Below are positions 23,330-34,444 of a stretch of 64,000 nucleotides of DNA, piece by piece. A program made the translations under genes and the position numbers. The stretch spans positions 6,682,001 to 6,746,000 of the forward strand of contig NW_026622997.1 of the NCBI RefSeq assembly GCF_023065955.2, written 5' to 3'. The notes beneath the pieces were generated by a model. The model was not told the DNA's origin, did not search any database, and saw nothing but the letters and a program-made list of their open reading frames with translations. How positions within the stretch are numbered: the stretch's first letter is position 1; each line of letters begins with the position of its first letter. The stretch is from Ursus arctos. Taxonomy: Eukaryota > Chordata > Mammalia > Carnivora > Ursidae.

Positions 23330-23790
23330 GTGAATGTTACGGTCACTATGGCTGAGAAACAAATTTCCCCCAAACTTAGAGTCCTAAAACAATGATTTAT
23401 TATGCTTATAAATTCTTTGGGTCAGCAATTTGGACAGAGTTGTTGTCTGGGGCCTGGGTGGAAGACGCCCAGGTCTGAACGATGGCTCACTCCTGTGTCT
23501 GGAGGTCAGTGCTGTTGGCCATGAGCCCCAGTTCCTTTCTATGCAGGCTGACTTGGACTTTCTCATAGGATGATGACTGGATCCCAAGAACAAGTATCCC
23601 ATAACAGCATGTCAGGTGGGACCTGTGCTTCCATTCTATTCACTGAGGCAATCACAAAGGCCCACCCAATTTCCAAGGGAGAAAAAAGAAGCTTCACCTC
23701 TTGATAGGGGAGTGGCAAAGTTCTGGAAGAACATGTGGGATGGCAAATATTGCTATGGCCATTTCTAGAAATATAACTGGCCATGCTGAG
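23330..23790 (-). repeat. Ancient LTR-like or LINE-like interspersed repeat, family unresolved
   Basis: The antisense sequence begins with the 'cccaaacttagagtcctaaaacaatgatttattatg' region, has 'ttctttgggtcagcaatttgg', and later 'aaggcccacccaatttccaag' and 'cacctcttgataggggagtggcaaag' (in part). This is a pattern common to an old mammalian retroelement family that I know by sequence but cannot name with certainty (MaLR LTR or L1M 3' end). It has no coding capacity. Confidence 0.55.
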
Positions 23791-23794
23791 TGAC

Positions 23795-25920
23795 CATGCT
23801 GAGCAGCTTTGTGAGTTTCAGAAGGGCTGTGGCCTCTGCTCACCATCCAATACTGTGTTACTCCCATGAAGAGGTGAAAACTTCCCTTGTGAGATATGTT
23901 CTTAGAAATAAAACTAAATGCTGGTGGTAGTGCAGGAAATGAAGAGGTCCAGCAAAGACGGTTCTCAGCCAGAAAGTTGAAATATTAGATAAAAGAGTGA
24001 GAGGTTAAATAGACCAGTGGTTAAGGAAAAAAAAATCCACCTAAAACATGTGTGCTACTATTTCAGAACGAAGTTATATGTTGTCTGAGGATCTGGAGAC
24101 TATGAAGGTCTTGGAAAGTCTGTCTAGTGATGTTCAAGGTCAAACTATTTATCCCATACAGAATGATTTTATTGCAATAACTCTACGGAAATGGTAAAAC
24201 AATGAAGCAATAGTACAGTTAAATTCAGTTCACCAGAATTCATTAAATCACAGACATCAATGAGGTTGATAACTATAATTCGGAAAGATAGAAATGACGA
24301 ATAGCATGCAGTTGGTATAGAACCTCAGCTGAGGTTGAGGACTGTAGGGAGAGGAGTCCGCTGGGGGCAGGCACCAATAGGAACCCAAGCCAGCACGCTA
24401 GTGGGCTCTGGCAAGTAGAATGCAAACACTCAAGACAGAGGCCCCATCACACAGCCTGGGCAAGCACAGCAGAGTCTCTAGGAAGACTGTGGGCTCAAGG
24501 GCAGGAGGGAGTTAGCATCCCAGGCTCATGGTCCCTGCCTTCCACAAACTGAGTCCTAGACTTTGCCTGCTAGTGAGCGTGCAAATTGTTTAGGTGTTGC
24601 TGGGACTGCAACGGGGCAGTCCTGCACCTACATACTGAGCGCACCGAGGCTGAAAGGCACTCAGGGCAATGCTACTCACCCTCATGGGAGACGGGTTTTT
24701 GTTGGGAGCACAGGAGGTCTGGCATCTCCCAAATTAAATAGTTACATGTTTAAATTATTACAATTAAGGAAATTTATCAATAATCTGTGGCATGTTCATC
24801 ATTCTGAAAACTATAATTATTTTGGAAAGAATGAAAAACCACCACTGATTACTAAAAAAGAAAATAAATTGAGTCAATTGAGTGTCCTATTATGACGTAT
24901 CAGTTATAGATACATTAAGATGTCTTAAATTATTTCGTCTGCTTGACCCACAGCAATGTGCCCTCCCCCAGCAAATAACAATCCTGCAGTTATTCACGAC
25001 TCTCCAAATTCATTTGTGTCAAAACAAAACTAAAGTTTTCCACTTAATAAAAATGAAAGGCTAATAGACTTGAACATTTACTGCATGTTTTTTGGGTATG
25101 CCTTAATCTCCCCCTTGGCTAAGTTGCCATCATATAAATCAGGCCCTTAAGTTATCATTGTTATAGTAGCAATAAAAATAATAATAAAAGTACTGTGAGG
25201 TCAGAAAATGTCAAGAACAGTCAGAAAAATGAGAGAGACATAAAACAAAGTAAAAAAGACTAGCTAGGATTGGAAAAATTCAGGTACTGTACCTCCCAGT
25301 GTATTCCAGCAGGAGGTAGCTGCCACTGCTGTTTTATTTAATGGGTCTCCACATAAATCCCAGCCGCTAACCATGTGATAAGTCCATCTCTGCAAACAAG
25401 AGACCCCATTCTCTATCGGTGTTCAGTCCTGGCTGCCACTAATGGGAATTTCACTTACAATAAGGGAAAAACAGATCTTGAAATGCTCCTTTGGATTTGT
25501 GTGGGTTTTTTTTTTTTTAAACATTTAAACATTAATTGGTTTGACACCATTTTTTTTTTTTTTTTTTTTTTGCGACGAATTAATATGTAAAGTCTCTAGA
25601 TCCAAGCACATGAAAAAAGCAAAAGAGCAGGCTCTGGATACTTGAAATATTTTTAATGTGAAGAAGGTATAAAGACATTTTCCTGGATTACCAAAGAGAG
25701 AATTTAGACTGTAAAGTAGAAATAAAGCCTAACTAAATTTCCTAAGTTTCCGATAATGAGTGGATAGAGAAAAGAGAAGAATTAGTTTCGAATTTTTTTT
25801 GTAGGACATGCATACTTTTGTCACCATCTTGATGCTAAGGTTTTGGGGGCTGACCCATCGTTTTCAAGGTGGAGCGCCTGCAGGACTGAAATGGAGGCAC
25901 ACACTTGGTAACGGAGACTC
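23795..25920. other. Unique DNA with T-tracts
   Basis: No gene or named repeat is visible. There are T tracts at about 25506-25519 and 25550-25571, which may be old retroelement tails. The 110-codon frame at 24563-24895 has no domain. Confidence 0.45.
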
Positions 25921-25924
25921 GGCT

Positions 25925-26085
25925 GGTGGGGACCGGCGTGGGAGAATGGAGAACACAGCCCTCAGGCAGGCAGGCTGGGAGCCCAGCCCTGCCACGTGCT
26001 CACCGTGCAGCCTTGGCAGGTGACCTACCCTCTCTGTCTCAGTCTCCCAGATGTCAAATTGGAATATTAATACCCAGAGGTTAGA
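25925..26085 (+). repeat. MIR SINE
   Basis: The sense order 'ggctgggagcccagccctgccacgtgctc', then 'gcagccttggcaggtgacctaccctctct' and 'tctcagtctcccagatgtcaaattgg' (each in part) matches the MIR core and conserved centre. Confidence 0.8.
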
Positions 26086-26089
26086 GCAG

Positions 26090-26895
26090 GCAATGAGGAA
26101 AGGCTTGGCAAAGCAGCCAGAAGCAGGCACGGAGAGGAAACCATGAGTCATGAGGCAGGGACCAGGAGACTACTACCAAGGCACGACAGTCAGGAGGGCG
26201 AGCCAGAGTTCAGACCAGGGGGTGAAGGAACAGAGGGGGAGAGAGGGAGACTGACAGGATCCAGGGGGAAATTGTATAGGTAAAGAATGCCTTTTCACAG
26301 TGTACTCCATTGGCTGCTTTGATGTCCTCAAAATTAAAAAGGAGAGCGGGGGTAGGGGGGTTAGAGTACACAAATGGATTTATTTGGGGGCTTCTGTGGT
26401 GGTTTCTAAGAGACATGGATCAGTTACCTCACAGGCATGGAGTGACTGTGTTGGGGTCTCTTGGTAGAAGTACCTGAGAAGGTTTGATGGAAACAGTAGA
26501 GGGAAGAAGGGGGCCATTTGTGATACTTAACCAGCGGCAATGGAGAGGGAACGATAAGGGCTGCAGGTGATGACATCATGACTTTAGGGAAGAGAATAAG
26601 AACTTCCGTCAGAATTCTACAGACCTCTCATTTTAGGCCAAACTTCACTTTAGCTAGTTAAGAAATATCAAAGCTCCACTTGGCTCAAATGCTGCTGATG
26701 TAACTTAGCACTCTATATTTTAGGTCAAATAACTAACTCTTTCAAAAACCATATGTTTGACTTAATTAACTGTCTTGGATTTCTGGGTTTTCTTTCATTC
26801 TCCCTCAATCTGTTAGTATGATACTGCAATACAATGCTGACACTAAGTACTCGGAGTCAGACTGCACAGACCCAAGGGCGTATCCCCCAACGGAA
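26090..26895. other. Unique DNA with a CRE-like site
   Basis: No exon is seen. A TGACATCA motif (26571-26578) matches the ATF/CREB-type octamer TGACRTCA. The part 26600-26830 is unique and AT-rich. Confidence 0.4.
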
Positions 26896-26899
26896 TGCC

Positions 26900-27520
26900 C
26901 TCACTTCTGAAGACAGCCACAGTTTGGGGGGCCCCAAGCCACTATACTTCTCACCAAGTGGTTATAAATTCAAGGTGTTTCCATGACTCCCTCTAGGTTC
27001 GATACTTTGTTAGAATGACTCACAGAACTCAGGAAAGTGCTACTCTGATACAGGTAGGTAAAGAATACAAATCAAAACCAGCCAAAGGAAGAGACACACG
27101 GGATGGTCCAGGAGGGTCCCAAACTTGAAGCTTCTGTGTCCTCAGGACATGAAACTCTCCCAGCGCATCACCAACCAGGAAGCTCCACTGAGCCTGGAGT
27201 TCAGAATTTTTATTGGGTGTTCATTATGTATACACAATTGATCGAATTAGGGCTGTGTGGCTGAACTTAATCTCTAGCCCCCTTCTTCCCAGATGCCAGG
27301 AGGCTGGGCTGACCTCACGTGGCCCAAAGCTTCTACCTTCCAGGTGGTTGGCCTTGGTCAGGCCCTGTCCTCAAGCTATCCGGGGGCCCACTATGAGTCA
27401 TCTCATTAGCATAAACTCAAGGCGCCTACCATGAATAACAAAGATACTCCTATCACTCCAGAAAGTCCAAGGATTTAGTCTTCCTTCCAGGAATGAGGGG
27501 AAAAGGCCAAATTCTTAAAC
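26900..27520 (-). mobile_element. ERVL-class solitary LTR (MLT2-like), antisense
   Basis: About 600 bp matches an old mammalian ERVL-type LTR in antisense by landmark order. These are 'aatgactcacagaactcagg', 'aaccagccaaaggaagagac', 'caccaaccaggaagctc', 'tttttattgggtgttcattatg' (containing the antisense AATAAA), 'gagtcatctcattagcataaactc' and 'tcctatcactccag...ccaaggatttag'. There is no internal retroviral gene, so this is a solitary or fragmentary LTR. The subfamily is uncertain. Confidence 0.6.
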
Positions 27521-27524
27521 ATAC

Positions 27525-28010
27525 AAGTTAGATAGAACTGAACAACACATCTTATTTCATCTTACTGCTGGCGACATAGCTAAATATTAACACTAGCATT
27601 CAAAAGAGTGGCATCTAATCTCACTCCTGTCTTAATAATCTAATACTTACATTTATTAGCTTCCTTTGTAATCCACTCTGATATATTTTATTTTCCCCCT
27701 TCTTGTATCCATCAAGATACATTTTTTTTTGTTCTCAAATACATGGTGTTACATTTATTGCTATTGAAGTTCTTCTTATTTTCATGAAATACTTGTCTCA
27801 TTTTCAAGGTCACCCTGAAAATCTCACACTTTCTGCTAACAATCTTATTAATCCTATTCACTTGTTGATCAATCCAGACGCGAACAGGGTCACTCCAGTA
27901 TGACTGCTAAGGAATAAACTTTCAGGGTTTAGGGTTTATTAGTAGACAAGCCCCTTTTGTGAAGAAGATAAACCAATAATTAATAATGAGACTTAACAAG
28001 AGTTCACAGT
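27525..28010. other. Unique AT-rich DNA
   Basis: No repeat or exon is recognised, apart from a T run near 27721-27730. Confidence 0.45.
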
Positions 28011-28014
28011 TATT

Positions 28015-28130
28015 GAAATTGAATGTCTTCAATGTGTTAGGCATAGGACTTTGTCAAAACTCACACAGAAAGTGATAGGGTTGGGCTTAAACCCAGTTGC
28101 TTGACTCAAGCATCTGACTTACATATCTTC
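28015..28130 (-). repeat. MIR SINE, antisense, internally deleted
   Basis: A 'gtgttaggcataggactt' segment is followed directly by 'aaaactcacacagaaagtgatag', 'ggcttaaacccag' and 'gactcaagcatctgac'. The middle of the antisense MIR (the 'attttacagatgagg' part) is missing. Confidence 0.65.
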
Positions 28131-28367
28131 TTTTAATGGACAAAATTTGATAATTCCACAAGGCAAATTCCCAAATTTGTCAAAATAACAAGGTTTTCAA
28201 TACTTTCAGTTATAGCTGAAATTAAATTTGAATTTTCATCTATACCCAAATACAAAAAGGAACATGTGGTTCTTAACAAATTTCAATTCACTAACAATTG
28301 TGATTCTTGGCGATTAAGTATAGAGAAGTTCTGTTTGTTCATACCTGCTGGCTCCCTTTACCTCTGG

Positions 28368-29205
28368 TGTTAGATTGAGTTCTAGTTCCCCAGAGACGTC
28401 CATACTCAAGTTCCCTAACTTGTGAATAGGTTACTTTACAAAGAGTGATTTGAATATGTGATTAAGGATCCTGAGTATGGGAGATTATCCTGGTTATGTG
28501 GGTGAGCCCAGTGTAATCACAAGGTCCTTAATAAGATAGACAAGAGGATGGGAAGAGGCAGAGAGGGTGCTGTGAGGGTGAACAGAGGTTGAAATGATAT
28601 GCTGTGAAGACAGAGGAAGGGGCCACAAGACACGGAATATAGGCAGCCTGCAGAAGCTCCAAGAGGCAAGGAACAGCTTCTCCCCCAGAGCCTCCAGAAA
28701 GCACACAGCTCTGCTGATACCTTGATTTTAGTCCATTCGACTCAACCAGACTTCTGACTCCAGAACTGTAAGATAATAAACGTGTGTTTGTCTTAGTCTG
28801 CTCAGGCTGCCCAGACAAAACACCATAGATTCAATGGCTTATTTTCACCCAGGTCTGGAAGCGAGAAGTCTGAGATCAGCGTGCCATGTCCAGTTCCTGG
28901 TTCAGTTCTCTTCTTGGCTCGTAGCTGGTAGCCTTCTCACTGTGCCTTCACATGGTGGCGAGAGCACGAGTGAACCCTCCTGTCTCTTCCTCTTCTTAAC
29001 AGGGCACTAATCCCATCACAAAGGCCCACCCTCATAACTTTATCTAAGTCTAATTATCTCACAAAAGCACCATCTCCAAATGTCATTACATTGGGGTTAG
29101 CTCCTTAGCACATGAATTTTTAGAGAACACACATCAGTCTATAGTAGTGTTGTTCTAAGCTACTAAGTGTGGTAATATGTAACAATAGCAATAAGACATT
29201 AATAC
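28368..29205 (+). mobile_element. MLT1-type MaLR LTR, interrupted by a second LTR
   Basis: An old plus-strand MaLR LTR occupies 28368-28788 and resumes at about 29152-29205. Landmarks include 'gtgaataggttactttacaaag', 'ttaaggatcctgag', 'gtgtaatcacaaggtcctt', 'gaagctccaagaggcaaggaacag', 'cccagagcctccag', 'cttgattttag' and 'ctccagaactgtaagataataaa'. After the interruption comes the expected end 'ttctaagctactaagtgtggtaa...caataagacattaatac'. There is no internal gene. The resumption of the consensus after 29151 shows that the inner element is a later insertion. Confidence 0.85.
28789..29146 (-). mobile_element. MLT1A-like MaLR LTR nested in an older MaLR LTR
   Basis: This 358-bp LTR is in antisense orientation. 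It opens with TGTCTTAGTCTGCTCAGGCT and closes near TCAGTCTATAGTA, the inverse of the MLT1A ends. It is flanked by an exact 5-bp target duplication GTGTT at 28784-28788 and 29147-29151, which is the duplication length expected of this class. Internal landmarks such as 'cacatggtggcgagag', 'gggcactaatcccatcac' and 'catctccaaatgtcattac' agree. It is solitary, with no retroviral gene. Confidence 0.9.
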
Positions 29206-29304
29206 AATCCTTTCCCTTCTTCTCGTTTGAGATAAATGAAATGAACATTTTACTTTATTAGAGTTTTACATTATTAATTACAATTAATTACGGTTAATTG
29301 TATA

Positions 29305-29460
29305 TCTGAAAATTGCTTAAAAGTTCCATCACAAGAAAAAAATTTGTGACTGTGTGGTGATGGATGTTAACTACTGTGATCATTTCACAATATATATAAA
29401 TACTGAATGACTGTACACCTGAAACTAACGTAATAGTATATGTCCATTATATCTCAATTC
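29305..29460 (+). repeat. L1 LINE 3'-UTR end (L1M-type)
   Basis: The sense order 'tccatcacaagaaaaaaa', 'gtggtgatggatgttaactact', 'gtgatcatttcacaatatatat', 'tgtacacctgaaactaacgtaat' and 'tatgtccattatatctcaatt' matches the terminal 3' UTR of older L1 families. The poly(A) tail has decayed. Confidence 0.85.
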
Positions 29461-29464
29461 CTGT

Positions 29465-30730
29465 TCTTAGAATATCATGTATATTTTGGTATATTTAGTA
29501 AAGATGGAAATGGAAATTTTCTTTAATTTTAATACTGTGTATAACATAGAGCCAAATTATACCCTTTTTTAAAATCAATTTTTAAATGAATCAAAATATT
29601 ACACGTAAATATAAAAGATTAAAAGACTTCATTAAAAAACAGAATTCCTTTATTTCCTGCTCCTCCCAACTTTTCAGACTCTCTACAGCCCCTTTCAACA
29701 CTTAATAGTTTGCCAATAATGTGTCTGTTCTGTTATTTCCTGATTAATTTAAGGCATTAACTTTTGACTTCCTGTTACACCTGTAGGAGATTTTTAATAT
29801 ATTCACACACTTTTCCACCCTACTTTCCATCTATAATTAATTGTCAACTTTTTGTTAAGTCTATATCCATATAGCCATTATTGATTTCAAAATAAATGTT
29901 ACTCATTTCTGCATCAACCAGTGGATTATGATTTCAACTCCTTAAAAATCCCTTCCCTCTCTCTACCATACTTATAACTGGTTTTTTTTCATTTGATTGG
30001 TTTACTTTTATCACTGAGTTTTCTCATACCCTTCAACTTTCTATAAAATACATCTCAATTTAATTTTCCATGCCCTCAAACCTGTCAGAGTTCTTTTTAA
30101 TTTTTTTCCTAGAGACATACTTCCTTGAGCCCTCCACCTTCAATTATTAATTGTTTGCTCTAGACACACTGCTGTTGTCTTCCTCGGACTTCCTTTGTTG
30201 TCATTTTGAGAATTCCCTACTCCCCTTTGTGTTAGATCCCCTACCTCCTGAAGCCTATGCCCTTCTCTTTCTTGGTTTACTTCCTTATTTCAGTGGAGTA
30301 TATCCTCCAGTAGTTGTCTCAAAAAAGTGCACAGAGGAAAATTTCTTTAAAAATGTTGCATATTTGAAAATGTCTATAATATTTTGACCAGATTTAGAAT
30401 TTCAGATTAACAAACATTTCCAAAATTTAAAAGGCTTTGCTTCATTGACTTCTCATTTCAATGTTGGAACATACATTCAGTACCATTTTTACTCCTGATT
30501 TTACCCTTGATCATTTGTATGAAACTTGTTTGTACTGCTGGAAGCTTTAAGATCTTCTCTTTGATCCCAATACTGAATGTTCACATAATGGTCTTTGGTG
30601 TGGGGTCTTTCTTCATTCATTAAGCCAGACATTCCCAAAGCTTTTGCAATCTCAATATTCATATTCTTCAGTTCTGGGAAATTTTCTTCAAATAGTCATT
30701 TAATAATTTCCTTCTATTTTCCATCTTCTC
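29465..30730. other. AT-rich DNA, probably old repeat residue
   Basis: No exon is found. Segments such as 'cagttctgggaaattttcttcaaatag' (about 30670-30697) match a phrase I know from old mammalian LINE-related repeats, but I cannot delimit a family. A 50-bp segment at 30016-30067 recurs at 31336-31389. Confidence 0.4.
30016..30067 (+). repeat. Dispersed direct repeat, copy 1
   Basis: The segment starts GAGTTTTCTCAT and ends AATACATCTCAATTTAATT. It aligns with copy 2 at 31336-31389 in the same orientation, with about five substitutions and a short gap. The last 19 bp are identical. Confidence 0.75.
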
Positions 30731-30746
30731 TCAGCTTGAAATTCTT

Positions 30747-30938
30747 TTTCTTTTTTAAGATTTTATTTATTTGAGAGAGAGAGAGAGAGTACAAGTAGGG
30801 GAGGGAGAGGGGCAGAGGGAGAGAGAGAGGAGCAGACTCCCCTCAGGAAACCCAACATGGGGCTCAATCTGGGACCCCGAGATCACGACCTGAGCTGAAG
30901 GGAGGCACCTAACCCATTGAACCCCCCAGGTACCCCTG
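30747..30938 (-). mobile_element. Can-SINE with perfect 16-bp target duplication
   Basis: This minus-strand element has a short degenerate tail (TTTCTTTTTTAAGATTTTATT on plus), a GA-rich body and the inverted head ending in CCAGGTACCCC. It is flanked by identical 16-bp copies of TCAGCTTGAAATTCTT at 30731-30746 and 30939-30954. Identical duplications suggest a comparatively recent insertion, although the body itself is diverged (head region reads 'aacccattgaacccccc'). Confidence 0.97.
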
Positions 30939-30954
30939 TCAGCTTGAAATTCTT

Positions 30955-32915
30955 ATTAGGTGTTTTCACTTTTCAATATATCCTTTAGTTCTCGTATGTT
31001 TAACCTTCATGTGGGTATGTTCTGGGGCTTGGTTCTTGGTCTCTCTCTCTATACTCACTCTAATAGTGATCTCTTCAAGTCCCAACAAATGACTTCTTGA
31101 GGTTTCCTTGGGGCATTATGGGGCATTTTTTTTGGCCATTATAAATTCCCAGATGCCCCATCTTCTTTGGTAGTCTCAGAACCCACGACAAAATGACAAT
31201 GAATTTGTGATGCATTTCTCTACTCTAGAATGAGTTTAGCAATCTCTGGGGTTGTTGTAGGGGTATACATATGGGTTAAGGTGAGCAAGCCTAAGAGCTC
31301 CAGCTGCTTTCAGAACAGTTACAAGAAATTCCCGTGAATTTTCTCATGCTCTTCAACTCTCTATATTGAGAATACATCTCAATTTAATTGATAAATTCCT
31401 ATGTTCCTTTAAAGTAGGTTTGAAATCAGCATGGGAAATCATAAAAGACCTCTTTCCAGAAGTTCAAGAAATGAAAGCCTCATGTATGCCCTTAAGATGT
31501 CCATTTACTTGATGAGTCTGTCCTTGTGTTAAGTGAATGTAGTCAATGCCAGGAAACCTCGATGCTTCTAAACCACCCCAGGTGAAGGCTGAGGGTCCTT
31601 CACATGCAGAGGTGATAGATATAGTATATTGTGAAGGCCGCTAATCTTCCTCCTTTAAAATGCCTAAGGAAGTAAAAAGCCCTTTGGGGATAATTACTAT
31701 CCTTTCCCTTCCTGCACTGCAATTTTATGGTCACCTGGAATTGTGAGTACTCATTTTGCTTAGTATTCTTAAATGCACACAAATTCTCCGCTTCAAGGCT
31801 GAGAGCTTTTCCCAAATGTTCAAGAATTAACAGAAAGTTTGACAGTTCAGGGACAAAAATGAAGAGATGTTTGTACTCAGCTTAAAGTACGGTATGCCTG
31901 GGTCTCGCAGGACAAAGAATCCACTAGGATGGCAGAAAGAGAAGTGATGGAAAGGGCTTTATATGTTCATATGGGAATGACTTTAGTTTTAAATGGATAG
32001 ATGGAGAAAAATACTGCTAAACAAAGGATGGGTAAATGAACAACGTCCCACGAGGGCATGTTTTAATGAGAAAGAAAATGAAACAAAACAAGAGCAAAAC
32101 CAACAAAGAATGGTGTTTAGATCTATATGAGAAATTTATTCTAACCTTCGAAGTGAATTTCCAAGCCACTTTTCCAATGCCATAATCAACACCTAGAGAG
32201 TTCTTTGTTCTTTTATAATAAACCCATGGCGATTCCCATAGTTAAATAACTACATTACAAATCCTATTTCTTTGTATCTACTCTACTCTATGGGTTTCTC
32301 AATCTAAGATATTCCCTAAGAAACCAGTTTATTGAGAAAAAAACTTGGAAAACGGTAGCATCATTCAGGTAGTGCAAACATGTGGATAAACACAGATACA
32401 TGTATATCAGCAACAATCACAGGTAAAGGAGATTGTGAGAGCTCGGTGTTTGGTGGTTGAAACCATGGAATCACCAGTTACAATGGTTTTATGCCTTAGG
32501 TCAGGGTTAGAGTTAAGCTACTGGAAGTATACTAGCCTTGGGAGAGCTTGTCCTCAGCTTGACTTCATGAAAAAGTAGAGTTAGTATTGTTGTCTTGGGA
32601 TAAAGGAAAGATTAAATATCATTTTCAAAGCTTCCTATCAACTCTGAATATTAACAATAGTACCCAAATAATTTTACAGATTGATTAAAAGCTACGTGTA
32701 TTTAGTGAAAGGACTTTCATATGTGTATTTTATAGGACATACTTGTCATTCTTATCCTAGGGATATGAAATCCATTTGGAACCTTTGGAAAGAAGATAGA
32801 AATGTCATTCCAGACCAAAAGTATTTAGATGTTAATGATATCCTAAATGTTCTAAGTGAATGTATTTTTATATAAAGATTTCTATATGCTGTCAAAGACT
32901 CTGAGCTAGTGACTG
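30955..32915. other. Unique AT-rich DNA
   Basis: No exon is recognised. The 31590-31850 part is unique and well-mixed in composition. Copy 2 of a direct repeat lies at 31336-31389. All frames are under about 72 codons. Confidence 0.45.
31336..31389 (+). repeat. Dispersed direct repeat, copy 2
   Basis: Same-orientation partner of 30016-30067, about 1.32 kb away. It spans the Can-SINE insertion interval, so the pair flanks that SINE. Confidence 0.75.
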
Positions 32916-32918
32916 TTT

Positions 32919-32934
32919 TTTCTTTCTTTCTTTC

Positions 32935-32974
<40 letters not shown>

Positions 32975-33007
32975 TCCTTCCTTCCTTCCTTCCTTCTTTT
33001 TTTTTTT

Positions 33008-33075
<68 letters not shown>

Positions 33076-33077
33076 TC
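32919..33077. repeat. Compound (TTTC)n/(TTCC)n microsatellite
   Basis: About 159 bp of pure pyrimidine consists of TTTC units, then TTCC units, then a T run, then TTTC units again. It abuts the 3' end of the minus-strand Can-SINE at 33078 and is its expanded tail. Sixty-codon frames encoding Lys/Glu/Arg or Phe/Leu/Ser repeats across it are artefacts. Confidence 0.97.
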
Positions 33078-33263
33078 GATTTATTCACCTACTTTAGAGA
33101 GAGAGGAAGAGAGTGCACAGAGGGGCAGAGTTAGAGGGAGAAGGAAAGAAGCAGACATCCCCCTGAGCACAGACATGATGTGGGGCTTGATCCCACGACC
33201 CATGAAATCACGACCTGAGCAAAAATTAGGAGTTGGACACCGACTGAGCCACCCAGGCACCCC
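33078..33263 (-). mobile_element. Can-SINE with expanded tail
   Basis: This is a minus-strand element with inverted head GACTGAGCCACCCAGGCACC and a B-box-like segment near 33185-33200. Divergence is somewhat higher than in the copy at 22888. Short TGACT(T/G)TTT-like copies flank element plus tail. A T run (33269-33282) follows. Confidence 0.93.
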
Positions 33264-33284
33264 TGACTTTTTTTTTTTTTTAAG

Positions 33285-34280
33285 GAACTATCAGCTATAC
33301 TTAAAACCCACGAGGTATCAAACTTACAAAAATGCATACAATGTCAGTCTAACTGCTTAAATGACCATGTGGAATTGAACTATTGATTTTCCTTCCAAAT
33401 ATTCCAATCTCTTTTTCCGTATACATATCTTTTAAATCAGCTATTAGAAAGACAATCTAGGTAATATAGTTCCTCATAGAGAAAACTTTCAGATTTAAAA
33501 ATAGCGATCACATGGTGACAAATGGACAAATTAGTAGAAATTATGCCTTGAATTCAAATAAATTTGGAGATCAAGTACTTCTAAACTTGAAGTCCACATG
33601 AAATGCATCAATAGTAAGTAGGCTTTGCAATATAAAGAACATGTAAATAGATGTTCTTTTCTGAAAACAGTTCATTCACATTAAAACAGTCATTCCCATT
33701 TTATGACACTCAAGTTGAACAGCTCTTTGATTTAAAAATATGCAAGAAACATTTGCAACGTGACCCTAAAGAAGCACCTGAATGAGTTTTGATCATTTAG
33801 CATAAGTATGCATAATGTGTATTTACAGTGACCCTCTTTCCAATAGCCAGTGGAGCCAAGGGATGGGAAGAAGGTAGGGCCTGGCCAGTTCTCTTCTTTC
33901 TATGCCACATCAGCAAGCTGTCTATAGCCAAAGAGAAAGTGGTAACCAGAGCTGTGACCTCAGGAAGAGTTTCTCTCTAAGTACATGCACAGGGATGTGT
34001 GCATACCTCTCCATTAATCACCACAGGTCCCAAGAGGGCTCTGCAGCCAGGAACCATGGACAGGGCCCTGGGGAGAGATTCTGGCAATACTAGCTCTAGA
34101 AGTCCTCCCACCTTCAAATTTTCTCTTTGAAGCTTACAGTGAACTGGAGTTCTTCTATCTTAATTTAGGAAGATATGTAGAAAAAAATATATAAAATTTG
34201 TTGTTTTTCACTAAGATTGTATTCCAAAAACGAGGATGAAAAAGCAAAGCTGGTTCAAGGTTATAAACTACACTCTTACC
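33285..34280. other. Unique AT-rich DNA
   Basis: No exon or named repeat is recognised. There are several homeodomain-like cores between 33400 and 33850. Confidence 0.45.
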
Positions 34281-34284
34281 ATGT

Positions 34285-34440
34285 GGATTTTGAATCACTT
34301 GGAGTGCTTTAAAAAAATACAAATTCTCAGGCTTCACTCCTGCAGATTGCAATTAGGTAAATTGGTGAGGGGCCTGGGAATTCTAATCTTATAAAGCTCC
34401 CCAAGTGCTCTTAACGATTAAGACATGTTTGGAATCTCCA
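34285..34440 (+). mobile_element. MER5A-like hAT-Charlie relic
   Basis: The order 'gaatcacttggagtgcttt', 'aaaaatacaaattctcaggc', 'ggggcctgggaattctaatc' and 'aaagctccccaagtgctctt' matches the sense MER5A consensus including its near-palindromic outer parts. It is non-coding. Confidence 0.85.
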
Positions 34441-34444
34441 ATTT

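Noticed and set aside
32906..33097. Lysine/glutamate- or phenylalanine/serine-rich open frames
   Set aside because: They are direct translations of the TTTC microsatellite on either strand.
21777..33263. CRISPR-like or integron-like array from repeated TTTC tracts and SINEs
   Set aside because: The repeats are microsatellites and eukaryotic SINEs. There are no spacers or bacterial genes, and the DNA is mammalian.
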